The notes under the pieces were generated by a model, which was given only the letters and a program-made list of their open reading frames with translations, did not search any database and was not told where the DNA came from. The translations under genes and the position numbers were made by a program. Below are positions 44,458-53,132 of a stretch of DNA of 64,000 nt, one piece after another. The stretch is from Salinicoccus sp. Bachu38. Lineage in GTDB: Bacteria > Bacillota > Bacilli > Staphylococcales > Salinicoccaceae. Where the stretch lies: contig NZ_CP138333.2 in assembly GCF_038561955.2 (NCBI RefSeq), positions 124,001 through 188,000 of the forward strand. Direction: 5' to 3'. How positions within the stretch are numbered: position 1 is the stretch's first letter; every line of letters starts with the position of its first letter.

Positions 44458-45567
44458 GTGACGGTGGTACTATTTGATGTGGATGGTGTTTTTTTAAGTG
44501 AAGAAAGGTGTTTTGATGTATCCGCTCTGGCGGTGCATGAGATGCTTTATAGTCCAAGATATCTGAATCTGGATACATATCACTTCCGTACGGACTACAG
44601 TGATCAGGAAATCAAGGATATAAGGGCGGAAGTGTTCAGTAACGACGAAGTGCTTGACCGGTTCAAGCAGATGGGTCTGAATTCCAACTGGGATATGCTT
44701 TTTGTTACATTTTCAATCCTCTATATAGAGCTGATGAAAGATGCGCAGGTCAATGTCGAAAATGTGGATATTGCCGAAATCCATGGGGTCGGTGACATGA
44801 TGGGCGCCCAAAAGGTGAACTACAGCAAAGTTGTCGATTTCCTCAAGGGTGACACTTATACGAAAGATTCGATCTATGATGCACTCATGACGTATGCCAG
44901 GGAGAAATTGGGCATAGAGGACGTGTCCGCTTTTGAGATGTCGGGACCGATTTGGGCAACGGGACAGTATAAATATCAAGAATGGTATCTTGGCAGTAAG
45001 GATGTAAAGACATCCACAGGTATTGAGGCGGAGGAGCCGGACAAACCCGGATTCATCCATGATGAGGAGTGGATTGTGGAACCTGAAGCCATCAGGGGCA
45101 TGCTGAAGCGCCTGCTTGATGCGGGGATTGAGATCGGTGTGGCGACAGGACGCCCGAGGCAGGAGACGCTCATCCCCTTCCACCAGGAACGTCTCATGGA
45201 CATATTCCGTGACAACAGGATATCCACTGCCTCGGAAGTGCTTGCGGCAGAGGCGAAGGAACAGGCTGAAGGGTCCCTTGCCAAGCCCCATCCATACAGC
45301 TATTTATGGAGTCTGTACGAGCATGAGGAGAAGCATTTTGAAGATGCGGTGAATCAAAGAAATATCTCGGAGGATAAGATTTTCATCGTGGGAGATTCGG
45401 TGGCCGACTACTATTGTGCTGAAGCAATCGGATCGGACTTCGTTGCTACATTGACCGGCCTCACGGGACGGGCGATCATTCCAAATTTTGAAGCCCTAGG
45501 GGTGAACCACATGGTTGATTCTGTTCTTGAAGTGGAAGAAATCATACTAAAAAACCATCACTCATGA
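44458..45567 (+). CDS. HAD-superfamily hydrolase, large form
   Basis: A 369-residue HAD phosphatase-like protein. Motif I is FDVDGVF (two catalytic aspartates near the N-terminus), motif II GVATGRPRQET, motif IV VGDSVADYYCAEAIG. A large insertion (about residues 40-200) forms an unusual cap with no recognised relatives. GTG 44458 is preferred to GTG 44437 since GGGGAGG precedes it and motif I begins immediately. It is convergent with serA and shares an upstream element with that operon, so phosphoserine phosphatase is possible but unproven. Confidence 0.75.
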   Translation: MTVVLFDVDGVFLSEERCFDVSALAVHEMLYSPRYLNLDTYHFRTDYSDQEIKDIRAEVFSNDEVLDRFKQMGLNSNWDMLFVTFSILYIELMKDAQVNVENVDIAEIHGVGDMMGAQKVNYSKVVDFLKGDTYTKDSIYDALMTYAREKLGIEDVSAFEMSGPIWATGQYKYQEWYLGSKDVKTSTGIEAEEPDKPGFIHDEEWIVEPEAIRGMLKRLLDAGIEIGVATGRPRQETLIPFHQERLMDIFRDNRISTASEVLAAEAKEQAEGSLAKPHPYSYLWSLYEHEEKHFEDAVNQRNISEDKIFIVGDSVADYYCAEAIGSDFVATLTGLTGRAIIPNFEALGVNHMVDSVLEVEEIILKNHHS

Positions 45568-45581
45568 GTGATGGTTTTTTT
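45550..45581. terminator. Bidirectional terminator
   Basis: Stem AAAACCATCACTCA / TGAGTGATGGTTTT with T-run; the HAD stop codon is inside it. Confidence 0.88.
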
Positions 45582-45599
45582 GCGCTCGATCTGTCCTTC

Positions 45600-47192
45600 T
45601 CAGGATAGATCAACTTGCTTCACCCTATGGAAGCCATCGATCTTTGTGAGCTCTTCAATTGCTTTGTCACTTACACTCTGATCTAGCCTCAAGGACAATA
45701 GCGCAGCACCACCTTCGTCTTTCCGGCCGAGCTGCATGCTGGCGATATTGATACTATACTTGCCTAAAGTGTATCCCATTTCACCAATGATGCCCGGACG
45801 GTCGAGGTGATTGATGAAGAGGAGGTGTCTTGTCGGTTTGATGTCCACCTGGAAGCCGTTTATTTTCACAATGCGTTCCCCATAGCCGTTCAGGACGCTT
45901 GCGCCGATTGTCAACGTTTCGTCGTCATTGACCAGTTCTGCTTCGAGGTAATTGCTGTAGCCGTGCGTCTGCCCCTTCTTCTCCACCTTGTATGTGACAC
46001 CCTGTTCCTGGAGCAGGTAGAGTGCATTGATGATATTGACGTTTTCACCTAGGTGGGGCTTCAGCATGTTTGCAACAAATGACCGTGTCAGAATGCTTGT
46101 ATCATCTAATGCAAGATCGCCGTGGTATTTGAGTTTGATTTCCATAGGGGGGCGATTCATCAACTGTATCGCCACCTTGCCCATATGTGTGGCAATATTT
46201 ATGAAAGGTTTGAGTTCTTCATTGATATTCTGACTCATTCTTGGTGCGTTCACGGCATGGACGATTGTATTGTTTTCAAGAATGTCTATTATTTCCCGGG
46301 AAACGCTGATCGCCACCTTTTCCTGGGCTTCGACAGTCGAGGCTCCAAGGTGCGGCGTCACTACAATGCGGGGGTGGCTGAGAAGCTTCTGGTTGGTTGG
46401 GGGCTCCTCTTCGAATACATCTAAGGCTGCACCATCTATCTGTTCCTCATCGAGCGCTTCCAGTAGTGCTGCCTCATCAATGATGCCACCCCTTGCCACA
46501 TTGACAATTTTGAGTTCCGGTTTTGCCAGTTTGAAGAATTCCTTGCCGACAATTCCTCTGGTCTGTGGGGTCAGAGGTGTGTGCACAGTGACGAAGTCTG
46601 CGTGTTTCGCAATATCTTCAACTTCCATCTTTTCTATATCTGCTTCTTTGGCCTTATCCTCTGACAGATAGGGGTCGAACGCAACGATTTTCATGCCGAA
46701 ACTCTGGGCACGCCGGGCGACGCCGAAACCGATCTTACCGACTCCGATAATGCCGAGCGTCTTGCCATACATTTCTGTCCCTTTATAGGCCTTGCGATTC
46801 CAGGCACCTTCTGAAAGCTCCTTGTGTGCTGCCGGAATCTCCCGTGTCAAGGCAAGCATCATTGCCATTGTATGCTCAGTCGCGGATATCGTGTTGCCAT
46901 CGGGCGCATTGATTACGATGACCCCGTATTTTGTAGCGGCGTCGATATCGATGTTGTCTACACCGACCCCGGCCCGGGCGATCACCTTCAGGGATCTTGC
47001 ATATTGGATGATTTCCTCGGTGACGGTTGTCTGGCTTCTGACGATTAGGGCGTGGTAATCATGAACGATTTCAAAAATTTCCGCTTCAGAGAGGCCCGTG
47101 TTGATATCCACTTCGTAATTGGGATGATCGAGCAGTTCTTTAATGCCGTCCTCACTGATTGGGTCCAATACGAGTACTTTATATTGATTCAT
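45600..47192 (-). CDS. serA: D-3-phosphoglycerate dehydrogenase
   Basis: A 530-residue SerA, first step of serine synthesis from 3-phosphoglycerate. Substrate-binding N-terminus, NAD motif IIGVGKIGFGVARRA, catalytic RGGIIDE, E and H in HPRIVVTPHLGAST, the intervening ASB domain (~320-450) and C-terminal ACT domain (FINHLDRPGIIGEMG). The ACT domain indicates feedback by serine. Start overlaps the upstream aminotransferase by 14 bases, so the two are one operon. Confidence 0.96.
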   Translation of the reverse strand: MNQYKVLVLDPISEDGIKELLDHPNYEVDINTGLSEAEIFEIVHDYHALIVRSQTTVTEEIIQYARSLKVIARAGVGVDNIDIDAATKYGVIVINAPDGNTISATEHTMAMMLALTREIPAAHKELSEGAWNRKAYKGTEMYGKTLGIIGVGKIGFGVARRAQSFGMKIVAFDPYLSEDKAKEADIEKMEVEDIAKHADFVTVHTPLTPQTRGIVGKEFFKLAKPELKIVNVARGGIIDEAALLEALDEEQIDGAALDVFEEEPPTNQKLLSHPRIVVTPHLGASTVEAQEKVAISVSREIIDILENNTIVHAVNAPRMSQNINEELKPFINIATHMGKVAIQLMNRPPMEIKLKYHGDLALDDTSILTRSFVANMLKPHLGENVNIINALYLLQEQGVTYKVEKKGQTHGYSNYLEAELVNDDETLTIGASVLNGYGERIVKINGFQVDIKPTRHLLFINHLDRPGIIGEMGYTLGKYSINIASMQLGRKDEGGAALLSLRLDQSVSDKAIEELTKIDGFHRVKQVDLS

Positions 47193-48327
47193 AATATGCC
47201 TCCTGGGCAGCAGTCAATGCTCTGCCATAGTATTTCTTCCCGCGATAGTCACTTGTGATCGCTTCAAGTGCAGATAGGACGGTCAGCATATCCTTCGGAA
47301 ACATATAGCCCATATGACCGATGCGCAATATTTTTCCTTTAAGCTGTTTCTGCCCTCCTGCAATTGTGATTCCATGTGTTTTTTTCAGGGCATCCTTGAT
47401 ATGCGCAAGTTCTGCTTCATCGGATTTGAATGCGGTGACAGTCGGAGAGGCATGGGTTTCATCTACCAGGAGTTCAAAATCCAGTGCCTTGAGCCCAGCC
47501 CGCAGCATATTGCGCATCTTGAGATGGCGCTCGTACACCTGTTCCACACCTTCCTCCTTATACAGCTCCAGAACCTGCGCCAATCCTTGTATGAGTGAAA
47601 CGGCCGGGGTGAAGGGGGTGGAGTTCTCCTCCAGAGATTTGAAGTATCTGTTGATATCCAGATAGAACCTGGACAGGGTGTTTTGGGAAGCACGTTCCCT
47701 CGCCGTATGGTTCATGGCGACGAAAGCGATTCCGGGCGGCAGCATCAGCGCCTTCTGGCTGCCCGTCACCAGGCAGTCGATGGCATCCCCGGACATATCG
47801 AACTTCATGCCGCCGACCGCACTTACACCATCGACGATGAACAGCGTGTCCTTATTGTAATCCTTGACCAGCTTTCCCAGGGAATGAATCGGGTGGACTA
47901 CGGCTGTGGATGTTTCGCAGGCTTGTGAGAATACAGCCCTGATATTTTCTTTATCATCAAGGAACTTCTTGAAACTTTTCAGGTCTGCCCCTTCGCCCCA
48001 CGGCACTTCAAAAACATGTACGTCGAATGGATATGTCTGTGCAATATTTCTAAAACGGTCGCCGAACGCGCCACTGACGATGACTGCAATGGATTCATCG
48101 GGCTGTACAAGGTTGACCATTGCTGCCTCCAGGGCACTTGTGCCGCTTGATGTAAGGACGGCAACAGAATCATCTGTGCCGAATAATGTCTTTATGTTGG
48201 ACTGCACATTTTCCATAAGTGCAGTGAAGTCGGAAGAGCGGTGTCCAATCATGCCATCTGACATTGCACGTGTTACTTGAGGGGGGATGGGCGTCGGGCC
48301 GGGTGTGAGTAGCAAGTTCGGTTCCAT
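47179..48327 (-). CDS. Class V aminotransferase (alanine/serine-pyruvate or phosphoserine type)
   Basis: A 382-residue PLP-dependent aminotransferase of the soluble hydrogenase/AGT group: N-terminal LLTPGPTPIPPQV, TSSGTSALEAAM, and the PLP-lysine in GSQKALMLPPG. It is cotranscribed with serA, so its product probably closes serine synthesis (hydroxypyruvate or phosphohydroxypyruvate as acceptor). It is not the SerC family by sequence. Ribosome site GGAGG before ATG. A 13-base palindrome shared with the HAD gene lies 105 bases upstream. Confidence 0.88.
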   Translation of the reverse strand: MEPNLLLTPGPTPIPPQVTRAMSDGMIGHRSSDFTALMENVQSNIKTLFGTDDSVAVLTSSGTSALEAAMVNLVQPDESIAVIVSGAFGDRFRNIAQTYPFDVHVFEVPWGEGADLKSFKKFLDDKENIRAVFSQACETSTAVVHPIHSLGKLVKDYNKDTLFIVDGVSAVGGMKFDMSGDAIDCLVTGSQKALMLPPGIAFVAMNHTARERASQNTLSRFYLDINRYFKSLEENSTPFTPAVSLIQGLAQVLELYKEEGVEQVYERHLKMRNMLRAGLKALDFELLVDETHASPTVTAFKSDEAELAHIKDALKKTHGITIAGGQKQLKGKILRIGHMGYMFPKDMLTVLSALEAITSDYRGKKYYGRALTAAQEAYYESI

Positions 48328-48432
48328 ATATATCTGCCTCCATAGAATAGATGTACACTATAATATCAAAGTTTTCTGTATTTTCCATAATTATAAGAGA
48401 GACAAATATACTTAAGAGTGTAATATTATCCG

Positions 48433-48446
48433 GTAAAACGTTTTCA
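48433..48446. promoter_or_regulatory. Palindromic cre-like element upstream of the aminotransferase-serA operon
   Basis: GTAAAACGTTTTCA, the second copy of the element at 44241. On the minus strand it reads TGAAAACGTTTTAC, matching cre at 12 of 14 positions. Confidence 0.5.
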
Positions 48447-49523
48447 TCAGTTATCCTTGCCCTCTTTCAGAATTTCATCCACCAGCCTATGCGCTTCCTG
48501 GTATCTGTTTCTATAGGATTCGCCATCCAGAATATGTGTTATTGACAGAAGGTCGTGCATTTCCAGCTCATCCATGATCATTTCATGGATTTCATTTTTA
48601 GCACCGAGGTTGTCCACTGCCTCGCCTTTCGGTGCTTCCGGAGGCAGCACCAGGACGAGTGACCAGTTCTGGAGATGGATATAGTAGTCGAAGACGGATT
48701 TCAGACGATTGAATTCCTCTCCATCGGCATATCGTTTCATGTTGACCTTTGTAGTCATGACATCGGTGTCCGCAAAGAAGACTTTGCGCGTGCCGGGGGA
48801 GTGGATATGCCGCCTGTTATTCTCAAACTGTCCGATGCCGATTGCATGAAAGTCCTTTACATCCAGTTCATCGTCCGCAATCCGATGCTCGTGGCAGTAT
48901 GTTTTTGCATACTCCACGGAGTAGCTTGTGGAATAGCGCCTTGCCAAATCCTGAACCATCGAAGTGCGTCCTGTGCCTGGAGCTCCGATGATGAGTACGT
49001 TCTGGACAAAGAATTTTCTGAATGGGCGCATGACATAGTCCCAGTTCAGTATGGGCTCTTCCCTGATGCTTGTGCCGCTGATTCCGAGTATTTTGCGGTC
49101 GACCATCGTAATGGATGTATCGATATGGGGCCATTCATCACAAAAGAAGTTCTGGAGTGGTTCGATGTATTCCTCCTCACCGACGTAACAGGTCATCCTC
49201 TCCACGGGAAAAGGGAGGAAATCCTTTTCCTTGAGGATGGTTTCTGCGAGCATTTTGAGCCAGGGTTCCCAGCCATGCGGGTATCTGGGTATATGCGTTT
49301 CATCCAGCTTGAGTATGGTGACGTTGTCATCAGGACCGAGCAGCCGCCGCATGGATTTGACCCGATTGTCGAGTGTCATGCCATAGTTGTCCCCACGGTC
49401 GCCCTGGTACCCACTGACGATTACGAAAGCATGCCTGTTCTCCCGTTTTGCGCGGATGATCTGTTCAAAGTGTCCTACATGACAGGGGGCGAAGGTACCG
49501 AAATAAATTCCTAGATCTCTCAC
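48447..49523 (-). CDS. nadR: NadR: NMN adenylyltransferase / ribosylnicotinamide kinase
   Basis: A 358-residue bifunctional NAD-salvage enzyme. Residues 1-165 form the nucleotidyltransferase domain (GTFAPCHVGH at 9-18; ISGTSIRE near 149-154), and residues ~175-350 a kinase domain with the P-loop GAPGTGRTS (180-188). The N-terminal HTH of enterobacterial NadR is absent. It should phosphorylate nicotinamide riboside and adenylate NMN. No PnuC transporter is adjacent. Confidence 0.92.
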   Translation of the reverse strand: MRDLGIYFGTFAPCHVGHFEQIIRAKRENRHAFVIVSGYQGDRGDNYGMTLDNRVKSMRRLLGPDDNVTILKLDETHIPRYPHGWEPWLKMLAETILKEKDFLPFPVERMTCYVGEEEYIEPLQNFFCDEWPHIDTSITMVDRKILGISGTSIREEPILNWDYVMRPFRKFFVQNVLIIGAPGTGRTSMVQDLARRYSTSYSVEYAKTYCHEHRIADDELDVKDFHAIGIGQFENNRRHIHSPGTRKVFFADTDVMTTKVNMKRYADGEEFNRLKSVFDYYIHLQNWSLVLVLPPEAPKGEAVDNLGAKNEIHEMIMDELEMHDLLSITHILDGESYRNRYQEAHRLVDEILKEGKDN

Positions 49524-49670
49524 TGTGACAGCTCCTAACCAAATGGTGTTAAGACAGTTATATCAGTATAAAAGCGGTTTATCAAATCAATATACATGCT
49601 CTTTGCCAACTATCATGCAAAGATATGCTACAATCAGATGGTAAAAATTAAAAATTGAGGGATAAAATAA

Positions 49671-50513
49671 ATGGTTAAATGGGTAAATATATTTAAAGGC
49701 TTTCTGATGGGGATATGCGAGCTGATTCCAGGAGTCAGCAGCGGAACGATGGCGCTGCTGCTTGGAATCTATGACCAGTTCCTCGGAGCCATCAGCAAAA
49801 TCGTGTCAAAGCACTACAGGAAGGCGATTCTGTTCCTGCTGCCGCTGGTCATCGGAATGGGAATTGCAATACTTACATTATCGAACCTGATAGACTATCT
49901 GCTGCGGAACCACACGGTGCCGACACACTGGTTCTTCATCGGGCTGGTGCTGGGGGTCGTCCCGATGATGCTCAGGATTTCGAACTACAAAGTGGAATTC
50001 AGGGCGGGCCACTACATCATTTTATTCATGGCTGTGGCCCTGCTCTTCGTGATGGGTATAAGCAGGGGGGAGGAGGAGGTAATCAATGATATTGCGATTA
50101 CCTTCCCGCTTCTCGTCAAAATGTTCATCAGTGGCATACTCGCTTCAACAACGATGCTGCTTCCGGGAATCTCAGGCTCTCTGGTGCTTCTGCTCCTGGG
50201 TTCCTATTCCATCGTCATCTATGCAGTGAGTGAGCTGACGAGCTTCAATCTTGGAATCCTGCCGATTCTGATCGCGGTCGGCACCGGCATCATCTTGGGG
50301 CTGCTTGTGGCCAGCCGCATCATCCAGTATATGCTCAGAAACTTCACGTATCTGACCTACGCACTGATATTGGGACTCGTCATCGGCTCCGTCTTTGCAA
50401 TCTATCCGGGCCTTCCGGATACAGCCCTCTCCTGGATGGTGACAGCACTGGCTGCCATCCTGGGCTTTGCAATCAGCTGGTACATGGGTGCTGACAATGA
50501 AGGTACAATCTGA
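49671..50513 (+). CDS. popT: DUF368-family undecaprenyl-phosphate translocase (PopT-type)
   Basis: A 280-residue protein of about eight membrane helices with the duplicated DUF368 signatures GICELIPGVSSGTMALLLGIY and GILASTTMLLPGISGSLVLLLLGSY. Recent work assigned DUF368 proteins to recycling of undecaprenyl phosphate across the membrane, needed for wall synthesis at alkaline pH or high salt. Assignment here rests on the two conserved repeats. A GTPase gene follows 14 bases later. Confidence 0.87.
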   Translation: MVKWVNIFKGFLMGICELIPGVSSGTMALLLGIYDQFLGAISKIVSKHYRKAILFLLPLVIGMGIAILTLSNLIDYLLRNHTVPTHWFFIGLVLGVVPMMLRISNYKVEFRAGHYIILFMAVALLFVMGISRGEEEVINDIAITFPLLVKMFISGILASTTMLLPGISGSLVLLLLGSYSIVIYAVSELTSFNLGILPILIAVGTGIILGLLVASRIIQYMLRNFTYLTYALILGLVIGSVFAIYPGLPDTALSWMVTALAAILGFAISWYMGADNEGTI

Positions 50514-50527
50514 ATCGAGGTGAGGAT

Positions 50528-51559
50528 ATGGAACAGAGCCATCCATTGATTATGGCCTACCATGAATATATAGAATCGACGATCGATTATCGTGTTGCTG
50601 TGCTTGGACAGGTGGACGCGGGCAAAAGTGCCCTGGTGAACCGCTTGGCGGATGCTGATTCTTTTATCTCCACACAGACTGACGCGACACGCACCATTAC
50701 GGAGCATCCCTACGGCAGCCGGGGAAGGATTCTCGACTTTCCGGGTGTCGGAACAACAGAATATTCTCCGAAACAGTACAGGAAGCTGATAGCAAAAACG
50801 GGTATCAGGCATGTATTATATGTATTCTCCTCAAAGATACGGGATGCGGATGAAGCGGTTATCCGGTACCTTGCCAAAAAGGGTGTCCATATCACTTTCG
50901 TATATAACAAAAGCGATACACTGGTTGATGTCTCCGGGGAGCGGGCGCAGAAGACGCTGATGAACGACAAGGATACGGAACTCCACGTGACTTTCAAGAA
51001 ACAGCTCGACCAGCCGCTGTACTACCATTTTGCCAGTGTAAAGGATGATGCAGGCATCGCGGTACTGAAAGGAAAGCTGGATGACATATTTGGGGAAAAG
51101 GATGCACTGTTCGATCAGAGGGTTCAGAGTGCACAGTATCTGGAGAAGTTCCTGTCCCGGAAAATGAATGGGCTGGCAACCAAACTGCTGTCTCCTGGCT
51201 TCAAGGACATCATTCTCAGCCGTGCTTACAGATCCATAGAAGAGATGACGGAATCGCACTATCACGTAACGGCCGAGGATGGGCTGGAAATCGGCCAGGA
51301 AATTCCGAGGGCCGCTGATTATATCAACCGCGTCAAAGATACAGAAAAGGATACGAAGAAGCCGGCGGATTACATCAATCACCTGGCGACGCTCTTCAGC
51401 GCAGTCTTCAAGATGCGGAAGCTGAATGTGGTGACGTTCATTGTATCCTCCCTGGGTGAAATCAGTGTAAAAAACATCTATCCCGTACTGAAGGGAACAT
51501 TCGAATACGTCGGTGATATGAATGACTTTGCCCGCGAAGTCGTCAAATATCACCGGTAA
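50528..51559 (+). CDS. Small Era/TrmE-like GTPase of unknown role
   Basis: A 343-residue P-loop GTPase: G1 GQVDAGKSA (27-34), a threonine-rich switch (TQTDATRTIT), G3 DFPG (70-73), G4 NKSD (127-130). The C-terminal ~160 residues are helical and contain a hydrophobic stretch (FKDIILSRAYRS, KLNVVTFIVSSLGEISVKNIYPVLK) that may contact membrane, similar to DUF697-like GTPases. It is coupled to the DUF368 flippase gene, suggesting membrane-associated regulation; function unassigned. Confidence 0.8.
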   Translation: MEQSHPLIMAYHEYIESTIDYRVAVLGQVDAGKSALVNRLADADSFISTQTDATRTITEHPYGSRGRILDFPGVGTTEYSPKQYRKLIAKTGIRHVLYVFSSKIRDADEAVIRYLAKKGVHITFVYNKSDTLVDVSGERAQKTLMNDKDTELHVTFKKQLDQPLYYHFASVKDDAGIAVLKGKLDDIFGEKDALFDQRVQSAQYLEKFLSRKMNGLATKLLSPGFKDIILSRAYRSIEEMTESHYHVTAEDGLEIGQEIPRAADYINRVKDTEKDTKKPADYINHLATLFSAVFKMRKLNVVTFIVSSLGEISVKNIYPVLKGTFEYVGDMNDFAREVVKYHR

Positions 51560-51564
51560 CCCCC

Positions 51565-51599
51565 CAGCACTCCGGCGATTGTCGGAGTGCTGTTTTTTT
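51565..51599 (+). terminator. Terminator after the GTPase gene
   Basis: Stem CAGCACTCCG / CGGAGTGCTG followed by TTTTTTT. Confidence 0.9.
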
Positions 51600-51672
51600 G
51601 TCTGGGACAATCGTTTGCACAAGAAGTGTATCCCACTTTTTCAAAAGTCTTTCGCAGTAAAGAAATAATTTG

Positions 51673-51686
51673 TGCAATCGTTTGCA
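51673..51686. promoter_or_regulatory. LacI-type operator upstream of the carbohydrate operon
   Basis: TGCAATCGTTTGCA, a CG-centred near-palindrome typical of LacI/GalR repressors, 8 bases upstream of the -35. A second, weaker copy (CAATCGTTTGCA core) is at 51606-51619. Confidence 0.7.
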
Positions 51687-51694
51687 AAAAAATG

Positions 51695-51723
51695 TTGACT
51701 TCAAAGAATTCTGAATATAAAAT
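51695..51723 (+). promoter_or_regulatory. Promoter of the carbohydrate operon
   Basis: TTGACT, 17-base spacer, TAAAAT, followed by the cre at 51739. Confidence 0.75.
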
Positions 51724-51738
51724 CAAAATACAAGCGAT

Positions 51739-51752
51739 TGATAACGCTTACA
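51739..51752. promoter_or_regulatory. cre site of the carbohydrate operon
   Basis: TGATAACGCTTACA, one mismatch to TGWAANCGNTNWCA, just after the -10 and before the ribosome site AGGAGG: the position for CcpA repression. Confidence 0.7.
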
Positions 51753-51769
51753 TACAAGGAGGATGAAAA

Positions 51770-53074
51770 ATGAAGAGATCGAAGTGGAGTTATGCTTTTC
51801 TTCTCGCCCTGCTTCTCATGCTGGGAGCGTGTGGAAACAGTGGAGATGCTGGCGGTTCAGTTTCAGGAGACGGCGAAGAGGGCAGCGGCGACGGTGAATC
51901 GGTAACGATTGACCTCTATCAGTTCAAAGTGGAATTCAAGGAGCAGTTTGAATCCCTCGTAGCGCAATATGAAGAAGAGAATCCGAATGTGACAATCAAT
52001 GTTGAAACGGTCGGTGGCGGAAATGACTACGGTGCGACACTGAAATCGAAGATTGCATCGGGCAATGAACCGGACATCTTCAATATTGGCGGACCGCAGG
52101 ACTATGAGGACCACAAGGATCGTATCGCACCAATCGAAGATTCCGCAGCTGTAGATGCAGCACTGGAAGGCACGCTTGATGCAGTTACAGTGGATGACCA
52201 GGTTTATGGTGTCCCTTACAACCTCGAAGGGTACGGCCTGATCTACAACAAGGGGATCTTTGAAGAGGCGGGCATCAACCCTGATGACCTGACGACAATG
52301 GAAGATCTGCAGGCTGCTGTGGATACACTTGACGGTATGAAAGAGGAGCTCGGCCTGGATGCTGTCTTCGCCTTCCCGGGCAAAGAGAGATGGGTTTATG
52401 GAAACCACAGCAGCAGTTCATTCCTCGCACCTGAATTCAATGACAGTGTCATCGAAGCATTCGAGTCCGACACAGTGGAATTCGAACTCTCTGAAGAACT
52501 CAAAAACTACATCGACATGCAGGTGAACTATTCCGAGCAGCCTGTACTGAGCCTCGACTACTCACAGCAGGTTGAAGCACTCTATTCCATGGAGAAAGTG
52601 GCGATGATCCAGCAAGGCAACTGGGCGTATCCCTCCATTGAACAGATTGCGCCTGAAGTGGCTGAGAATTCCGGAATCATCCCTATTCCTGTAGCCGGCG
52701 AGGCTGAAATGCCTGTAGGCGTGCCACAGTATTGGGTGGTGAACTCCGGTGCCGAAGATAATGTTCAGCAGGCGTCTGTCGATTTCCTGGACTGGATGTA
52801 TACATCTGACGCAGGCAAGGAGGCTGTACTGAACGACTTCAACTTCATTCCCGCATATGAGGACTACGACACAAGCCAGATTTCAGATCCATTGTCCCAG
52901 GAGATCTATGAATACTCCGAAGCAGGCAATACAAGTGGATGGGTATTCCTTGGATATCCTACCGGCTTCTCTGAAGAGACATTCGGTGATAATGTACAGC
53001 AGTACATCTCCGGTGATATCACATGGGAAGAAGTTGTAGAGAACTCGCAAGCATACTGGGAAGAGAATAGATAA
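51770..53074 (+). CDS. Carbohydrate ABC transporter substrate-binding lipoprotein
   Basis: A 434-residue extracellular solute-binding protein family 1 member. Signal peptide with lipobox LMLGACGN (lipid-modified Cys at residue 21), a Gly/Ser/Glu-rich linker, then the binding fold with YQFKVEFKEQFESLVAQYEEENPNVTINVETVGGG and PYNLEGYGLIYNKGIFEEAG. Such proteins bind oligosaccharides or glycosides. First gene of the operon; a hairpin separates it from the permeases. Confidence 0.93.
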   Translation: MKRSKWSYAFLLALLLMLGACGNSGDAGGSVSGDGEEGSGDGESVTIDLYQFKVEFKEQFESLVAQYEEENPNVTINVETVGGGNDYGATLKSKIASGNEPDIFNIGGPQDYEDHKDRIAPIEDSAAVDAALEGTLDAVTVDDQVYGVPYNLEGYGLIYNKGIFEEAGINPDDLTTMEDLQAAVDTLDGMKEELGLDAVFAFPGKERWVYGNHSSSSFLAPEFNDSVIEAFESDTVEFELSEELKNYIDMQVNYSEQPVLSLDYSQQVEALYSMEKVAMIQQGNWAYPSIEQIAPEVAENSGIIPIPVAGEAEMPVGVPQYWVVNSGAEDNVQQASVDFLDWMYTSDAGKEAVLNDFNFIPAYEDYDTSQISDPLSQEIYEYSEAGNTSGWVFLGYPTGFSEETFGDNVQQYISGDITWEEVVENSQAYWEENR

Positions 53075-53083
53075 ATGAAATCA

Positions 53084-53110
53084 TAATGGAGCAATCATAT
53101 TGCTCCATTA
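53084..53110 (+). repeat. Intercistronic hairpin between binding protein and permease
   Basis: TAATGGAGCAAT / ATTGCTCCATTA with a 3-base loop and no T-run. Typical place for an mRNA-stabilising or partial-termination stem that raises binding-protein expression relative to permeases. Confidence 0.7.
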
Positions 53111-53132
53111 TTTCTTACAAAGAGGTGTTAAT

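Noticed and set aside
44458-45567. Annotating the HAD gene as serB
   Set aside because: Motifs fit HAD but size and cap do not match SerB; left as hypothesis in findings.
48328-48446. T-box or serine-responsive leader before the aminotransferase-serA operon
   Set aside because: No GGGTGGNACCGCG motif or terminator/antiterminator pair; only 119 bases with the palindrome.
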